Of a stretch of DNA of 40,851 bases, positions 29,101 to 35,545 are shown in pieces. The stretch comes from Hyphomicrobiales bacterium (GTDB lineage Bacteria > Pseudomonadota > Alphaproteobacteria > Rhizobiales > Beijerinckiaceae). The stretch covers positions 1 through 40,851 of the forward strand of contig JAGWTW010000022.1 of the NCBI GenBank assembly GCA_028868735.1, given 5' to 3'. Within the stretch, counting starts at the first letter, position 1, and the number at the start of each line of letters is the position of its first letter. A program made the translations under genes and the position numbers. Below the pieces are notes generated by a model that had not been told where the DNA came from, made no database searches, and saw only the letters and a list, made by a program, of their open reading frames with translations.

Positions 29101-29699
29101 GGCGCATTTTGCTGCCGCAGGGTCAGGCCGTGGCCGAAGGCGGCGTGGCGCAGATCGGCGGCGATTTCGATCTGCGCACTGGCGCGGTCGACCTGCGCGA
29201 AACGCTCACGACGAAGTCGCCTGCGAATTGGGACCAGCCGTCGCCATCCGTCGATCTTGCCTGGTCCGGTCCGATCGGCGCTCCGAGGCGCAGCGTGCAG
29301 GCCGACCGGCTGGTCGCCGCATTGACGGAGCGGGCGATCGCGCGCGAGGCGGCGCGCAACGCCGCGCTCGAAGCCGACATTCGCGAACGGGCTTTCTTCA
29401 ATCGTCGGCTGAAATTCGACCGGCGGCTCGAGGCCGACCGCAAGGCGGCGGCCGAGGCCGAGATGCTGCGCGAACAGGAAGCCGCGCGCGCGGAGAAAGA
29501 CAAGGCCGACAAGGACAGAGCCGAAAAGGACAGAGCCGAGAAGGAGCGCCTCGAGCGCGCAAGGAGCGAGCAGGCGCGCGGCGCAGTCGCGCCGGACGCC
29601 GCCCCGCCGCTGCAAAACCCGGCGGCGCGTGCGCCGGCCGCATTCGCGCCCGCGCACAGCGGCGCCGCGCCCGATCCGTCGACCGCCGGGCGTTACTGA
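26112..29699 (+). CDS. AsmA-family large envelope protein
   Basis: A 1195-residue protein with one N-terminal membrane helix (TIVAACLVAVLAAALVVPPF), then VDWDGQRARLEARLAQDLDA, the classic AsmA start. The AsmA domain continues (SVRLLPAPRLTAGGLSVERP), followed by a very long periplasmic beta-rich region and an AsmA-like C-terminal domain near residues 900-1070. AsmA-like proteins are bridge-like lipid-transfer proteins between the two membranes. The last 100 residues are odd: a charged coiled-coil-like tract rich in Lys, Asp, Glu and Arg (DKADKDRAEKDRAEKERLER) and a Pro/Ala tail. The start is either TTG 26112 or TTG 26151; the latter gives the family-like MREILTIVAA. It overlaps the 3' end of the convergent RHH gene by 7 nt. 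Confidence 0.88.
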   Translation: MRYDAGKYLSGRELREILTIVAACLVAVLAAALVVPPFVDWDGQRARLEARLAQDLDATVSLDGPISVRLLPAPRLTAGGLSVERPGLALASRAAVFELSPTALLRGRFDFTEASLDRAEVAAAPAAFERVAARGARIGLEHLNLTDATLRLVGDRPFVVEHVDVSAAADTLAGPFRGSGVRHGAREIDFAFSTGAADDGRLRGKLALEDAADKARAEFDGDLSLDVDTLRFKGVGQASGILAAQGPPWRARFALEASSVAARATDVDARIGDEDHALAATGEANLVSDGLSGVALDARLASRNLDLDKFLRAYPAAGRKDTLSVLASSGLKSSISLSVDSATLGGETLSALGLGVAIGKRGPAVGLQIEADLPARSHLKYAGVVIAGDTLGLDGEASGSTREPAALGGWIRQAAPDLGRLIASLPFSRVEAAAKIKSANGALDADIHEGRFDRSQFSGTARWTPAQGASRAKLAATLASPALDIDGLPDLASLRGFAGDDDLALALDAKAIRIAHFGAAPVDAGRIELKVSRDTGGLTLDDLRIADLGGATLTVAGRANGSDAKFDMRIDAQRLADLAKLVRRIAPGAASDALASRAPALSPAHLAVALVAKNGAPSVLDVSGTAGGTALSAQLHPADDGRARFSARASSTESAQLLRQVGFSVLPLKGQGAASIEASGEGAPGEKMQMRAQANIVGAKIEFDGAVNFDFARASAEGKLAFVAADATPLVQLFGFGAGDISRRAPVQGAARVSATRDALALHDIAATVAGAKLSGGISRNADGALGGALSFDALSAPFLASLVVGPRQPAPSGALWPKLKFAPTLFDIPRAEIDVKAARLDFGAVEGSDARAHLSLAAGALHASDVFMRVGEGSIVGDLSLRRQGPSAVLSAHLKPQGVRMSSGPFSTWASADVSFSGAGASLSDLVGSLAGQGHARFDRTIIAQAAPDAVSGAIAAADRQGNVQDAALARSLAAALDTGPQTLDSFESDATIAGGRILLPQGQAVAEGGVAQIGGDFDLRTGAVDLRETLTTKSPANWDQPSPSVDLAWSGPIGAPRRSVQADRLVAALTERAIAREAARNAALEADIRERAFFNRRLKFDRRLEADRKAAAEAEMLREQEAARAEKDKADKDRAEKDRAEKERLERARSEQARGAVAPDAAPPLQNPAARAPAAFAPAHSGAAPDPSTAGRY

Positions 29700-29941
29700 T
29701 CGCGGGCGGTCTTTTCGCGCAGGCGCTCGACGACATAGACGCGGCAAGCCGAGGACAGATTCGCCTCGCCGCGCGCGGAATCGATTTCCGCGACGAGCGC
29801 GGCCACCGATGTCTCACGCATCGTCGCGATCGCGCGCAGTTCGTTCCAGAAAATATCCTCGAGCGACACGCTTGTGCGATGTCCGGCGATCTGCAGAGAG
29901 CGTTTGACGACGCGTTGCGGCGCGTCGGGTGCGTCAGTCAT
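29693..29941 (-). CDS. Ribbon-helix-helix domain protein (RHH_4 type)
   Basis: A small putative DNA-binding protein of 82 residues from the ATG at 29941. The core VKRSLQIAGHRTSVSLEDIFWNELRAIA fits, in adjoining pieces, the RHH_4 ribbon-helix-helix domain, in which a beta strand (KRSLQIAGHRTSVSL) inserts in the DNA groove. It begins inside the end of the DUF4169 gene (8-nt overlap), so it is the last gene of an sspB-DUF4169-RHH operon, an arrangement known in Hyphomicrobiales. An upstream in-frame ATG at 29989 exists but lies within DUF4169. Target unknown. Confidence 0.85.
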   Translation of the reverse strand: MTDAPDAPQRVVKRSLQIAGHRTSVSLEDIFWNELRAIATMRETSVAALVAEIDSARGEANLSSACRVYVVERLREKTARDQ

Positions 29942-30125
29942 CGCCCGCGCCGGGTTCGCGGCGGTGCGCGTCGAGCTTGCGTTCGTCAAATGCGCGCAGC
30001 GCCTTCTGCCCGTCCTTCTCGGCGCGTGTACGGCCGAAAGCGACGCGGTTTGTCGTCGCAGCGTTCTCGGCCTCGCGGCGGACGCGATCCTTGCGAGCGC
30101 GGCGAAGATTGACGATCTCTCCCAT
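29934..30125 (-). CDS. DUF4169 family protein
   Basis: A 63-residue, very basic, helical small protein. The start MGEIVNLRRARKDRVRREAE is characteristic of DUF4169, followed by ENAATTNRVAFGRTRAEK. There is no signal or membrane segment. It begins 13 nt after the sspB stop and overlaps the ribbon-helix-helix gene by 8 nt, so the three are one operon. Function unknown; the basic helices might bind RNA or a protein partner. Confidence 0.88.
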   Translation of the reverse strand: MGEIVNLRRARKDRVRREAENAATTNRVAFGRTRAEKDGQKALRAFDERKLDAHRREPGAGDD

Positions 30126-30138
30126 GCGGGCTCGGCGA

Positions 30139-30720
30139 TCAGTTGTTCTTCTTACGGAACGCGTCGATCGAAACCACTTTCGGGGTGTCGCCGGGCGCGT
30201 CGTCTTGCTGCGCAGGCGCAGCGACGGCTGGTTCCGAAGCGCTGCCGCGGGGCGTGGGCCTGGCTTCCGGCTCGGGCTTCGCGGTCGCCGTTTCGACCGG
30301 CGCGGCCGTGGTCACGAGCGCGGGTTTGGTCGCCGGGACGTCCTCGCCATCGGCGCCCTGATCGCCTTCAGCCGTGAATTCGGCGCCGAAATTGACCGAC
30401 GGATCGAAGAAGCCGGTGACTGCGGCAAAGGGGATTTCGAGCTTCTCCGGGATTCGGCGGAAGGACAGCCCGACCTCGAAACCGGTGTCGTGGATGCGGA
30501 GGTCCCAGAACTGGTGTTGCAGTATGATCGTCATCTGCTCGGGATATTCGGCGCGCAGCCGGTCCGACATGACGACCCCGGCCGCCTGCGTCTTGAAGGT
30601 GATGTAGAAATGGTGCTCGCCCGGCAGGCCGTGGGCGGCGGCGTCGGTCAGGACCTTGCGGAAAATGTCGCGGAATGCGTCCTGGACGAGAAGGTCGTAT
30701 CGGATGTGATCGGTCGCCAT
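30139..30720 (-). CDS. sspB: ClpXP adaptor SspB, alphaproteobacterial type
   Basis: SspB binds the ssrA tag on proteins released from stalled ribosomes and delivers them to the ClpXP protease. The N-terminal domain (residues 1-120) shows IRYDLLVQDAFRDIFRKVL, GEHHFYITFKTQAAGVVMS and LSFRRIPEKLEIPFAAVTGF, typical of the alpha-type family. A Pro/Ala/Glu-rich flexible linker follows. The C-terminus ends with VVSIDAFRKKN, matching the short ClpX-binding tail. The ssrA gene lies about 90 nt upstream in the same orientation, so the tag gene and its adaptor are neighbours. Confidence 0.95.
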   Translation of the reverse strand: MATDHIRYDLLVQDAFRDIFRKVLTDAAAHGLPGEHHFYITFKTQAAGVVMSDRLRAEYPEQMTIILQHQFWDLRIHDTGFEVGLSFRRIPEKLEIPFAAVTGFFDPSVNFGAEFTAEGDQGADGEDVPATKPALVTTAAPVETATAKPEPEARPTPRGSASEPAVAAPAQQDDAPGDTPKVVSIDAFRKKNN

Positions 30721-30811
30721 GCTCTCGGCTTTGCTGCGGGCCTTCAGGTGACGCTACACGCTGGACTTGCCCGGGATCGCGCCCTGCGGCGCGCAACGGG
30801 CGCGGAAACGA

Positions 30812-31128
30812 AGTGGAGGCTTCTGTTGCCAGGCGCCTCCGAGCCCCGCCTAGAAGTGCTACCCTCTAGGGCTTGAATCCCAGTACCAGCGCTGCATTAC
30901 GCAGCGACGGCCACCGGAGCATAGTTGTCGTTGGCAACTATAGGTTTGACCCGATAACGGCGGTATCATGCCGGGCAAAAGAACATCCTTTACGCCCCCG
31001 TCGATCCTGTTTCGCCCCCGCCGCAGCCCGCGTCGGTACGGGCTGGGGTGGAGGCGCCGGGTACCGCCCCCGGGTCCGGATGGTTTATTACGAAGCCTGT
31101 TTATCGCCATAGCCTTCTTGCGAAGGCG
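30812..31128 (-). ncRNA. ssrA: tmRNA, circularly permuted two-piece form
   Basis: Read on the minus strand. The acceptor piece comes first: a GCCTTC-GCAA-GAAGGC hairpin near 31127-31112, then a T-arm stem CCGGG/CCCGG and the 3' acceptor strand CGCCTCC-A (31056-31049). An intervening hairpin (AGCCCG/CGGGCT, about 31044-31026) follows. The coding piece then starts with GGGGGCG (31019-31013), which pairs with CGCCTCC, and AAACAGGATCGACGGG, the standard tmRNA 5' motif. The tag frame GCC..GCG TAA at 30935-30897 encodes ANDNYAPVAVAA. A closing stem GGAGGC/GCCTCC ends near 30815. This order, acceptor before coding, is the permuted form known from alphaproteobacteria. End points are estimates. The tag is trans-translated onto stalled proteins. 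Confidence 0.93.
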
Positions 31129-31133
31129 CATTG

Positions 31134-31162
31134 AATATAGGGCGACTCGGGCCCGCACGGAA
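31134..31162 (-). promoter_or_regulatory. Candidate sigma-70 promoter of ssrA
   Basis: On the minus strand, TTCCGT (31162-31157) and TATATT (31139-31134) are 17 bp apart, placing a start site about seven bases downstream, at the first hairpin of the tmRNA acceptor piece. Only the -10 is strong. It lies back to back with the fnr-type gene on the plus strand. Confidence 0.5.
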
Positions 31163-31263
31163 GAGGCCCCGGCCGCGGGCTCCCCGCGAAATCGCAGCGC
31201 ATAACAGCGCCGTGAGCATAGGAACCCGGTTCCATCCCGCAGCGTTTGTGTTAATAGTGGCCA

Positions 31264-32025
31264 ATGATCCCACGCGCGCCAGACGCACCGCGCTCCGCCA
31301 AGCCCGAGCTTCCCGCCGGGCACGAATGCGGTCGCCTGATGCCGGGATCGATCTGCGAACATTGCGGAATCAGGCCGTCGTCCGTTTGCGGCGCGCTCGA
31401 ACAGCACGAACTGGCCGAACTCGAAGCCCTGGCGCGGCCGGTCTGCTACGCGCAGCGCCAGCAGATGTTCGCGCAGGACGAGCCGGCCGAGTCCGTCTAC
31501 AACGTCACGAGCGGCTCCGTGCGGCTCTACCGGCTGCTCCCGGACGGGCGGCGACAAGTCGTAGGCTTCGCGATTCCCGGCGACTTCCTCGGCCTGTCGA
31601 TGTCCGAACGGACGGTGTTCGGCGCCGAGGCGCTGGAGCCGGTCACGGTCTGCAAATTCAGCCGCGAAGCTTTCGCCCATCTCGTCGATTCGCGGCCGCA
31701 TCTCTTGCGCCGGCTCTATGATCTGGCCAGCCACGAGCTGAGCCTTGCGCAGGAGCAGATGGTCATCATCGGGCGCCGCACCGCCGAAGAGCGGGTCGTG
31801 TGTTTCCTCCTGGGGCTGCGCAAGCGCTGGGCGGCGTTCAACCACAATTCGGTGACGGTGCCGCTGCCGATGACGCGGCAGGACATCGCCGATTTCCTGG
31901 GCCTGACGATCGAGACGGTGAGCCGCGCGATTTCGAAGCTCGGCCGCGAAAAGGCGATCCTCGTCGTGCCGGACGGCGTGCGGCTGCTCGACGTGGCCCG
32001 GCTCGAGGCGATCGCGGCGCGCTGA
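31264..32025 (+). CDS. FNR-type oxygen-sensing transcription regulator (Crp/Fnr family)
   Basis: A 253-residue regulator that probably senses oxygen through a [4Fe-4S] cluster. Three N-terminal cysteines, Cys31, Cys34 and Cys42 (spacing C-x2-C-x7-C), and a central Cys130 in PVTVCKFSREAF match the four ligands of FnrN/FnrL/AadR proteins. The cyclic-nucleotide-binding-like barrel spans about 60-160. The C-terminal helix-turn-helix MTRQDIADFLGLTIETVSRA carries the E..SR recognition triad that reads TTGAT half-sites. I see no clear FNR box upstream of itself or of ssrA. An in-frame ATG at residue 26 is an alternative start that would keep all four cysteines. Expected to control the shift to microaerobic or anaerobic metabolism. 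Confidence 0.93.
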   Translation: MIPRAPDAPRSAKPELPAGHECGRLMPGSICEHCGIRPSSVCGALEQHELAELEALARPVCYAQRQQMFAQDEPAESVYNVTSGSVRLYRLLPDGRRQVVGFAIPGDFLGLSMSERTVFGAEALEPVTVCKFSREAFAHLVDSRPHLLRRLYDLASHELSLAQEQMVIIGRRTAEERVVCFLLGLRKRWAAFNHNSVTVPLPMTRQDIADFLGLTIETVSRAISKLGREKAILVVPDGVRLLDVARLEAIAAR

Positions 32026-32078
32026 GGTCTCCACAATGCTGCGTTGGGGCGCGGCGCGGAATCGCGTAGCCTGACTCC

Positions 32079-32975
32079 ATGCGCCATCCGGAATTCCAGT
32101 ATCTCGACCTGCTCGCCGACGTACTCGCGCGCGGCGACGAACGAATCGACCGCACCGGCGTCGGCACGAAGGCGCTGTTCGGCGCGATGATGCGATTCGA
32201 TCTCGCGAACGGAACGGCGCCGATCCTCACGACCAAGCGCGTGTTCTGGAAGACCGCGGTCAAGGAAATGCTGTGGTTCCTGACCGGCGACACGAGTCTC
32301 CAGACGCTGTTGCGCGAAAACGTGCGGATCTGGACGGACTGGCCGCTCGACCGCTACCGCCGCGAAAGCGGCGAAACCATTTCGCAGGACGATTTCGAGC
32401 GGCGTATCGTTTCCGACGATTCCTTCGCGCAAAAATGGGGCGATCTCGGCCCCGTGTACGGCAAGCAATGGCGGCGCTGGCTCGGCGCCGACGGACGCGA
32501 ATACGACCAGATCGCCGACGTCGTCCGCATGTTGCGCGAAAATCCGGCGAGCCGGCGCATTCTGTTCCATGCGTGGAATCCGCCGGAGCTCGCGGCCATG
32601 GCGCTGCCGCCGTGCCACATGGTCTATCAATTCCATGTCACCAGCGCCGGACGGCTGAGCTGCATGATGTTCCAGCGCTCCTGCGACCTTCTGCTCGGCG
32701 CGCCGTTCAATTTCGTCGGCGCCTCGGCGCTCTTGCTGATGCTGGCGCAGCAGGCCGATCTCGCGCCGGGCGAATTCATCTGGGCGGGCGGCGACGTGCA
32801 TCTCTATCGCAATCATTTCGCGCAGGCGCGCGAACAGATCGCGCGCACGCCGACGCCGTTTCCGAAAATGCGGCTGACACGGAGGCCGCGCAGCATCGAC
32901 GACTACAGGATCGAGGATTTCGAGGTCGCCGATTATACGCCGCAGGCGGCGATCAAGGCCGACGTCGCAGTGTGA
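32079..32975 (+). CDS. thyA: Thymidylate synthase ThyA
   Basis: ThyA methylates dUMP to dTMP using methylene-tetrahydrofolate, leaving dihydrofolate. The active-site Cys179 lies in [31 protein letters not shown] binds the phosphate/folate side, and [15 protein letters not shown] and [11 protein letters not shown] are the conserved nucleotide-binding segments. At 298 residues it has the family insertion after [14 protein letters not shown]. Its stop codon overlaps the GTG start of yaiI by 4 nt, and folA lies just downstream, restoring tetrahydrofolate. Confidence 0.97.
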   Translation: MRHPEFQYLDLLADVLARGDERIDRTGVGTKALFGAMMRFDLANGTAPILTTKRVFWKTAVKEMLWFLTGDTSLQTLLRENVRIWTDWPLDRYRRESGETISQDDFERRIVSDDSFAQKWGDLGPVYGKQWRRWLGADGREYDQIADVVRMLRENPASRRILFHAWNPPELAAMALPPCHMVYQFHVTSAGRLSCMMFQRSCDLLLGAPFNFVGASALLLMLAQQADLAPGEFIWAGGDVHLYRNHFAQAREQIARTPTPFPKMRLTRRPRSIDDYRIEDFEVADYTPQAAIKADVAV

Positions 32976-33448
32976 CGACGCCCGCCCGCTTCGCAATATT
33001 CGTCGACGCCGACGCCTGTCCCGTGAAAGACGAAATCTACCGGGTCGCCGAGCGCCGCGGCGCGCGCGTGTTCGTCGTGTCGAATTCCTTCATGCAGGCG
33101 CCGCGCGCGCCTTTTGTCGAGCGTGTGATCGTCGCCGCCGGGCCCGATGTCGCGGATGACTGGATCGCCGAACGCGCAGGCGCCGAGGCGGTGGTCGTGA
33201 CGGCGGATTTGCCGCTCGCCGACCGCTGCGTGAAGAAGGGCGCCTGCGTTCTCTCGCCGAAGGGACAGGAATGGAGCGCCGCCAATATCGGATCGGCGCT
33301 GGCGACGCGCAATCTGATGACCGATCTGCGTTCGGCCGGCGCGGTCACCAGCGGGCCGCCGCCGTTTTCGCCGCGCGACCGGTCGGCCTTTTTGCAGGCG
33401 CTCGATCTTGCGCTGGTGCGTATGGCGCGCCGGCGGCCTAAAACGTAA
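32972..33448 (+). CDS. yaiI: YaiI/YqxD family (DUF188, UPF0178) protein
   Basis: A 158-residue protein of the YaiI/YqxD family, related to PIN-like nuclease folds. Typical motifs are [18 protein letters not shown] at the start with conserved acidic residues, [24 protein letters not shown] and [13 protein letters not shown]. The frame is open far upstream, but the GTG at 32972, overlapping the thyA stop (GTGA), gives the family start. Function not established. Lying between thyA and folA it is probably cotranscribed with thyA; the hairpin array that begins at its stop codon likely ends this transcript. Confidence 0.92.
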   Translation: MTTPARFAIFVDADACPVKDEIYRVAERRGARVFVVSNSFMQAPRAPFVERVIVAAGPDVADDWIAERAGAEAVVVTADLPLADRCVKKGACVLSPKGQEWSAANIGSALATRNLMTDLRSAGAVTSGPPPFSPRDRSAFLQALDLALVRMARRRPKT

Positions 33449-33594
33449 AGACCGCGCCTTTCGGCGCGGCGCCCTCCAAAAACGTAGGGGCCGCACCTTT
33501 CGGCGCGGCGCCCGCCAAAAACGTAGGGGCCGCACCTTTCGGCGCGGCGCCCGCCAAAAACGTAGGGGCCGCACCTTTCGGTGCGGCCCCCGCA
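33440..33594. repeat. Four tandem 39-bp units, each a terminator-like hairpin
   Basis: Units at 33440-33477 (38 bp), 33478-33516, 33517-33555 and 33556-33594 (39 bp each), with no spacer between. Each has an A-run and ACGTA, then a stem with TTTC loop. Unit 4 has a perfect 11-bp stem (GGGGCCGCACC with GGTGCGGCCCC). Unit 1 has a perfect 7-bp stem (CCGCGCC with GGCGCGG). Units 2 and 3 combine the left arm of unit 4 with the right arm of unit 1 and have one A-C mismatch. On the minus strand the loop is GAAA and the stem is followed by TACGTTTTT, a good terminator shape. The first unit overlaps the yaiI stop codon. Confidence 0.9.
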
Positions 33595-33619
33595 TTGTCT
33601 TGGCCTTACTAACGGCGAA

Positions 33620-33700
33620 TCACGCAGTCACGGACACCGCACGGGGGTTCCAGCGACAGCAAAAGGCCCGCAGCGCTTTCGGCTGATGACAATGAGACAC
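33620..33700 (-). CDS. Candidate mini-gene (26 aa) with extreme Shine-Dalgarno match
   Basis: On the minus strand, GAAAGGAGGTGATCCAG (33716-33700) complements about 17 nt of the usual 16S rRNA 3' end. A GTG (33700-33698) follows seven bases after AAGGAGG. It opens a 26-residue frame, MSHCHQPKALRAFCCRW followed by NPRAVSVTA, ending with TGA at 33620. About 30 nt later comes the strongest hairpin of the tandem array with a T-run, so ribosome site, frame and terminator form a complete small unit. The peptide has three Cys, two His and several Arg. I recognise no family. A weak GGAAT-N16-CGTC (33752-33728), reminiscent of an EcfG stress-sigma promoter, lies upstream. The product could be a peptide or a regulatory RNA. 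Confidence 0.45.
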   Translation of the reverse strand: MSHCHQPKALRAFCCRWNPRAVSVTA

Positions 33701-33780
33701 TGGATCACCTCCTTTCGGTTGGTTGACGACGGATCGAAGTTAAGTTGATTCCCTCAGGTGCGTAAACCCGAAAGGCGCTC

Positions 33781-34290
33781 ATGACCGAAATCGTCTTCGT
33801 CCTCGCCGTCGCGCGCAACGGCGTGATCGGCGCCGCCGGCGGGCTGCCGTGGCGTCTGCCGAGCGACCTGAAGCGATTCCGCGAAGCGACGTGGGGGCGA
33901 CCGATGATCATGGGCCGCAAAACCTTTCAATCGATCGGCAAGCCGCTGCCCGGCCGCGAGTCGATCGTCGTCACGCGCGACGCGTCGTTTCACGCCGAGG
34001 GCGTGCATGTCGCGCGCGACATCGACGAAGCCGTCGCGATCGGCGCCGAACGCGCCGCCGCGATGGGCGTCGGGGAGGTGATGGTGATCGGCGGCGGCGA
34101 GATCTATCGCGCGCTGCTGCCGCGCGCCGACCGCATCGTGCTCACCGAAGTCGACATTGCGCCCGCGGGCGACGCGACGTTTCCGAAGCTCGACGACAGC
34201 GTCTGGCGCGAGGTTTCGCGCAGCGCGCCGGAACGCGGTCCCAGGGACGAGGCGGCTTTCACGATCAGGGTTCTGGAGCGCAAACAATAA
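33781..34290 (+). CDS. folA: Dihydrofolate reductase
   Basis: Reduces dihydrofolate to tetrahydrofolate with NADPH, completing the cycle started by ThyA. Family motifs are visible: VFVLAVARNGVIG, GGLPWRLPSDLKRFRE with the catalytic Asp29, PMIMGRKTFQSIGKPLPGR for NADPH, and VMVIGGGEIYRALLPRADRI. Length 169 is normal. The gap of 332 nt after yaiI holds the hairpin array, the opposite-strand mini-gene and presumably the folA promoter (TTGACG at 33723 with a poor -10). Confidence 0.96.
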   Translation: MTEIVFVLAVARNGVIGAAGGLPWRLPSDLKRFREATWGRPMIMGRKTFQSIGKPLPGRESIVVTRDASFHAEGVHVARDIDEAVAIGAERAAAMGVGEVMVIGGGEIYRALLPRADRIVLTEVDIAPAGDATFPKLDDSVWREVSRSAPERGPRDEAAFTIRVLERKQ

Positions 34291-34311
34291 AGCGCCACGC
34301 GCCTTCGGGCT

Positions 34312-34345
34312 CGCAGGCGCCGCCGATTCGCGCCTGCGCCTTATT
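34312..34345 (+). terminator. Candidate terminator after folA
   Basis: A perfect 9-bp stem, CGCAGGCGC (34312-34320) with GCGCCTGCG (34330-34338), closes a 9-nt loop and is followed by CCTTATT. It lies 21 nt after the folA stop and before the hflK operon. Confidence 0.5.
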
Positions 34346-34447
34346 GCAACAGCCGCATCCAGACCCCATTTTCCCGCCACGTTGCCGGCTCATGCCGGGG
34401 CGCCTATAAGGTCAGGCCGCCCGCGATGGCGGTTCGAAAGGACGGGA

Positions 34448-35545
34448 ATGCCCTGGAGCAATCAGGACGGGCCGCGCGGTCCGGGCGGCCAGAATCCGTG
34501 GGGAACGCCGGGGCCGTGGAACGCGGGCGGCGGCAACAATACGCCGCCGAATCTCGAGGAATTTCTGCGCAGGAGCCAGCAGCGGCTGCAATCGGCGATG
34601 CCCGGCGGTTTCGGCGCCAAGGGGTTGGCCGTACTGGCGCTGGCGGCCGTTCTGCTCTGGCTTCTGTCGGGCTTCTACATCGTCGCGACCAACCAGGTCG
34701 GCCTCAATCTCGTCTTCGGCCGGTTCACCGGCAAGACGAACGAAGGCCTGAACTACAATCTTCCCTATCCGGTCGGTTCGGTCATCAAGCTCGCCGTCAC
34801 CGATTTGCAGGCGACCGACATTGGTTCGACCCTGAGGATCGATTCGCGGACGCAAGTGGATGTGCCGGAAGAGAGCCTGATGCTGACGGGCGATGAAAAT
34901 ATCGCCGACGTGAAATTCCGCGTGATCTGGAAAATCGACGATCTGCATCCGGAGGATTATGCGTTCAACGTGTCCAATCCGCCGGCGACCGTGAAGGCCG
35001 TCGCCGAGAGCGCAATGCGCGAGATCGTGGGCCGCTCGCAGATCCAGAAATTGCTGACGGCCGAGCGCAAGGTGATCGAACCGGCCGTGCAGGACCTGAT
35101 GCAGCGCGTGCTCGACAGCTACAAGGCCGGCGTCAAGGTCGTGCAGGTGCAACTGCTGTCCGTCGATCCGCCGGCCTCCGTCATCTCGGCCTTTCGCGAC
35201 GTGACCGCCGCGCAGCAGGACCGCGACCGCCTCAAGAACGAAGCCGAAGGCTACGCCAACAAGGTGGTGCCGGAAGCGCGCGGGCAGGCGGCGCGCATCC
35301 AGCAGGAAGCCGAAGCCTATCGCGAACAGACCGTGGCGGAAGCGAAGGGACAGGCTTCGCGGTTCGACCAGATCTACGAGCAATACAAGAAGGCGCCGGA
35401 CGTGACGCGCGAGCGTCTCTATCTCGAAACGATGGAGCGCGTGCTCGGGGGGGCCGACAAGACCATCGTCGACAAGAACGGAACGCAGGGCGTCGTGCCC
35501 TATCTCCCGCTCGGCGGAAACCAGAAGGCGGGAGGCGCCAAATGA
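34448..35545 (+). CDS. hflK: FtsH-associated membrane protein HflK
   Basis: HflK and HflC form a large ring or cage of SPFH/prohibitin proteins around the FtsH protease in the inner membrane and restrain it. From the ATG at 34448 the protein is 365 residues: a Gly/Pro/Asn-rich cytoplasmic start (WGTPGPWNAGGGNNTPPN), one helix (GLAVLALAAVLLWLLSGFYI, about residues 58-77), then the SPFH domain (NQVGLNLVFGRFTGKTNEGL) and a long periplasmic coiled coil rich in Ala/Glu/Gln. Its stop overlaps the hflC start by four bases (ATGA). Confidence 0.95.
   Translation: MPWSNQDGPRGPGGQNPWGTPGPWNAGGGNNTPPNLEEFLRRSQQRLQSAMPGGFGAKGLAVLALAAVLLWLLSGFYIVATNQVGLNLVFGRFTGKTNEGLNYNLPYPVGSVIKLAVTDLQATDIGSTLRIDSRTQVDVPEESLMLTGDENIADVKFRVIWKIDDLHPEDYAFNVSNPPATVKAVAESAMREIVGRSQIQKLLTAERKVIEPAVQDLMQRVLDSYKAGVKVVQVQLLSVDPPASVISAFRDVTAAQQDRDRLKNEAEGYANKVVPEARGQAARIQQEAEAYREQTVAEAKGQASRFDQIYEQYKKAPDVTRERLYLETMERVLGGADKTIVDKNGTQGVVPYLPLGGNQKAGGAK

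Noticed and set aside
27963..29747. Long minus-strand frame under asmA
   Set aside because: Shadow of asmA codon periodicity with no recognisable motif or ribosome site.
30812..31128. Integration site of a genomic island at tmRNA
   Set aside because: tmRNA genes are common attachment sites, but no integrase, direct repeat or foreign-looking DNA flanks it here.
30859..32034. Minus-strand protein frame across the fnr gene and ssrA
   Set aside because: It reads through the tmRNA structure and antisense to the FNR-type gene; the RNA gene explains the sequence.
33440..33594. CRISPR array
   Set aside because: The units are directly abutted with no unique spacers, and no cas gene is present.
33408..33686. 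A frame with a 13-residue repeated Arg-rich peptide across the hairpin units
   Set aside because: The units are 39 bp, a multiple of three, so any frame stays open through them. There is no ribosome site and the repeats are better explained as terminator hairpins.
33700..33716. Remnant of a 16S rRNA gene
   Set aside because: Only 17 nt match, with no further rRNA-like sequence either side; on the minus strand it is placed precisely as a ribosome-binding site.
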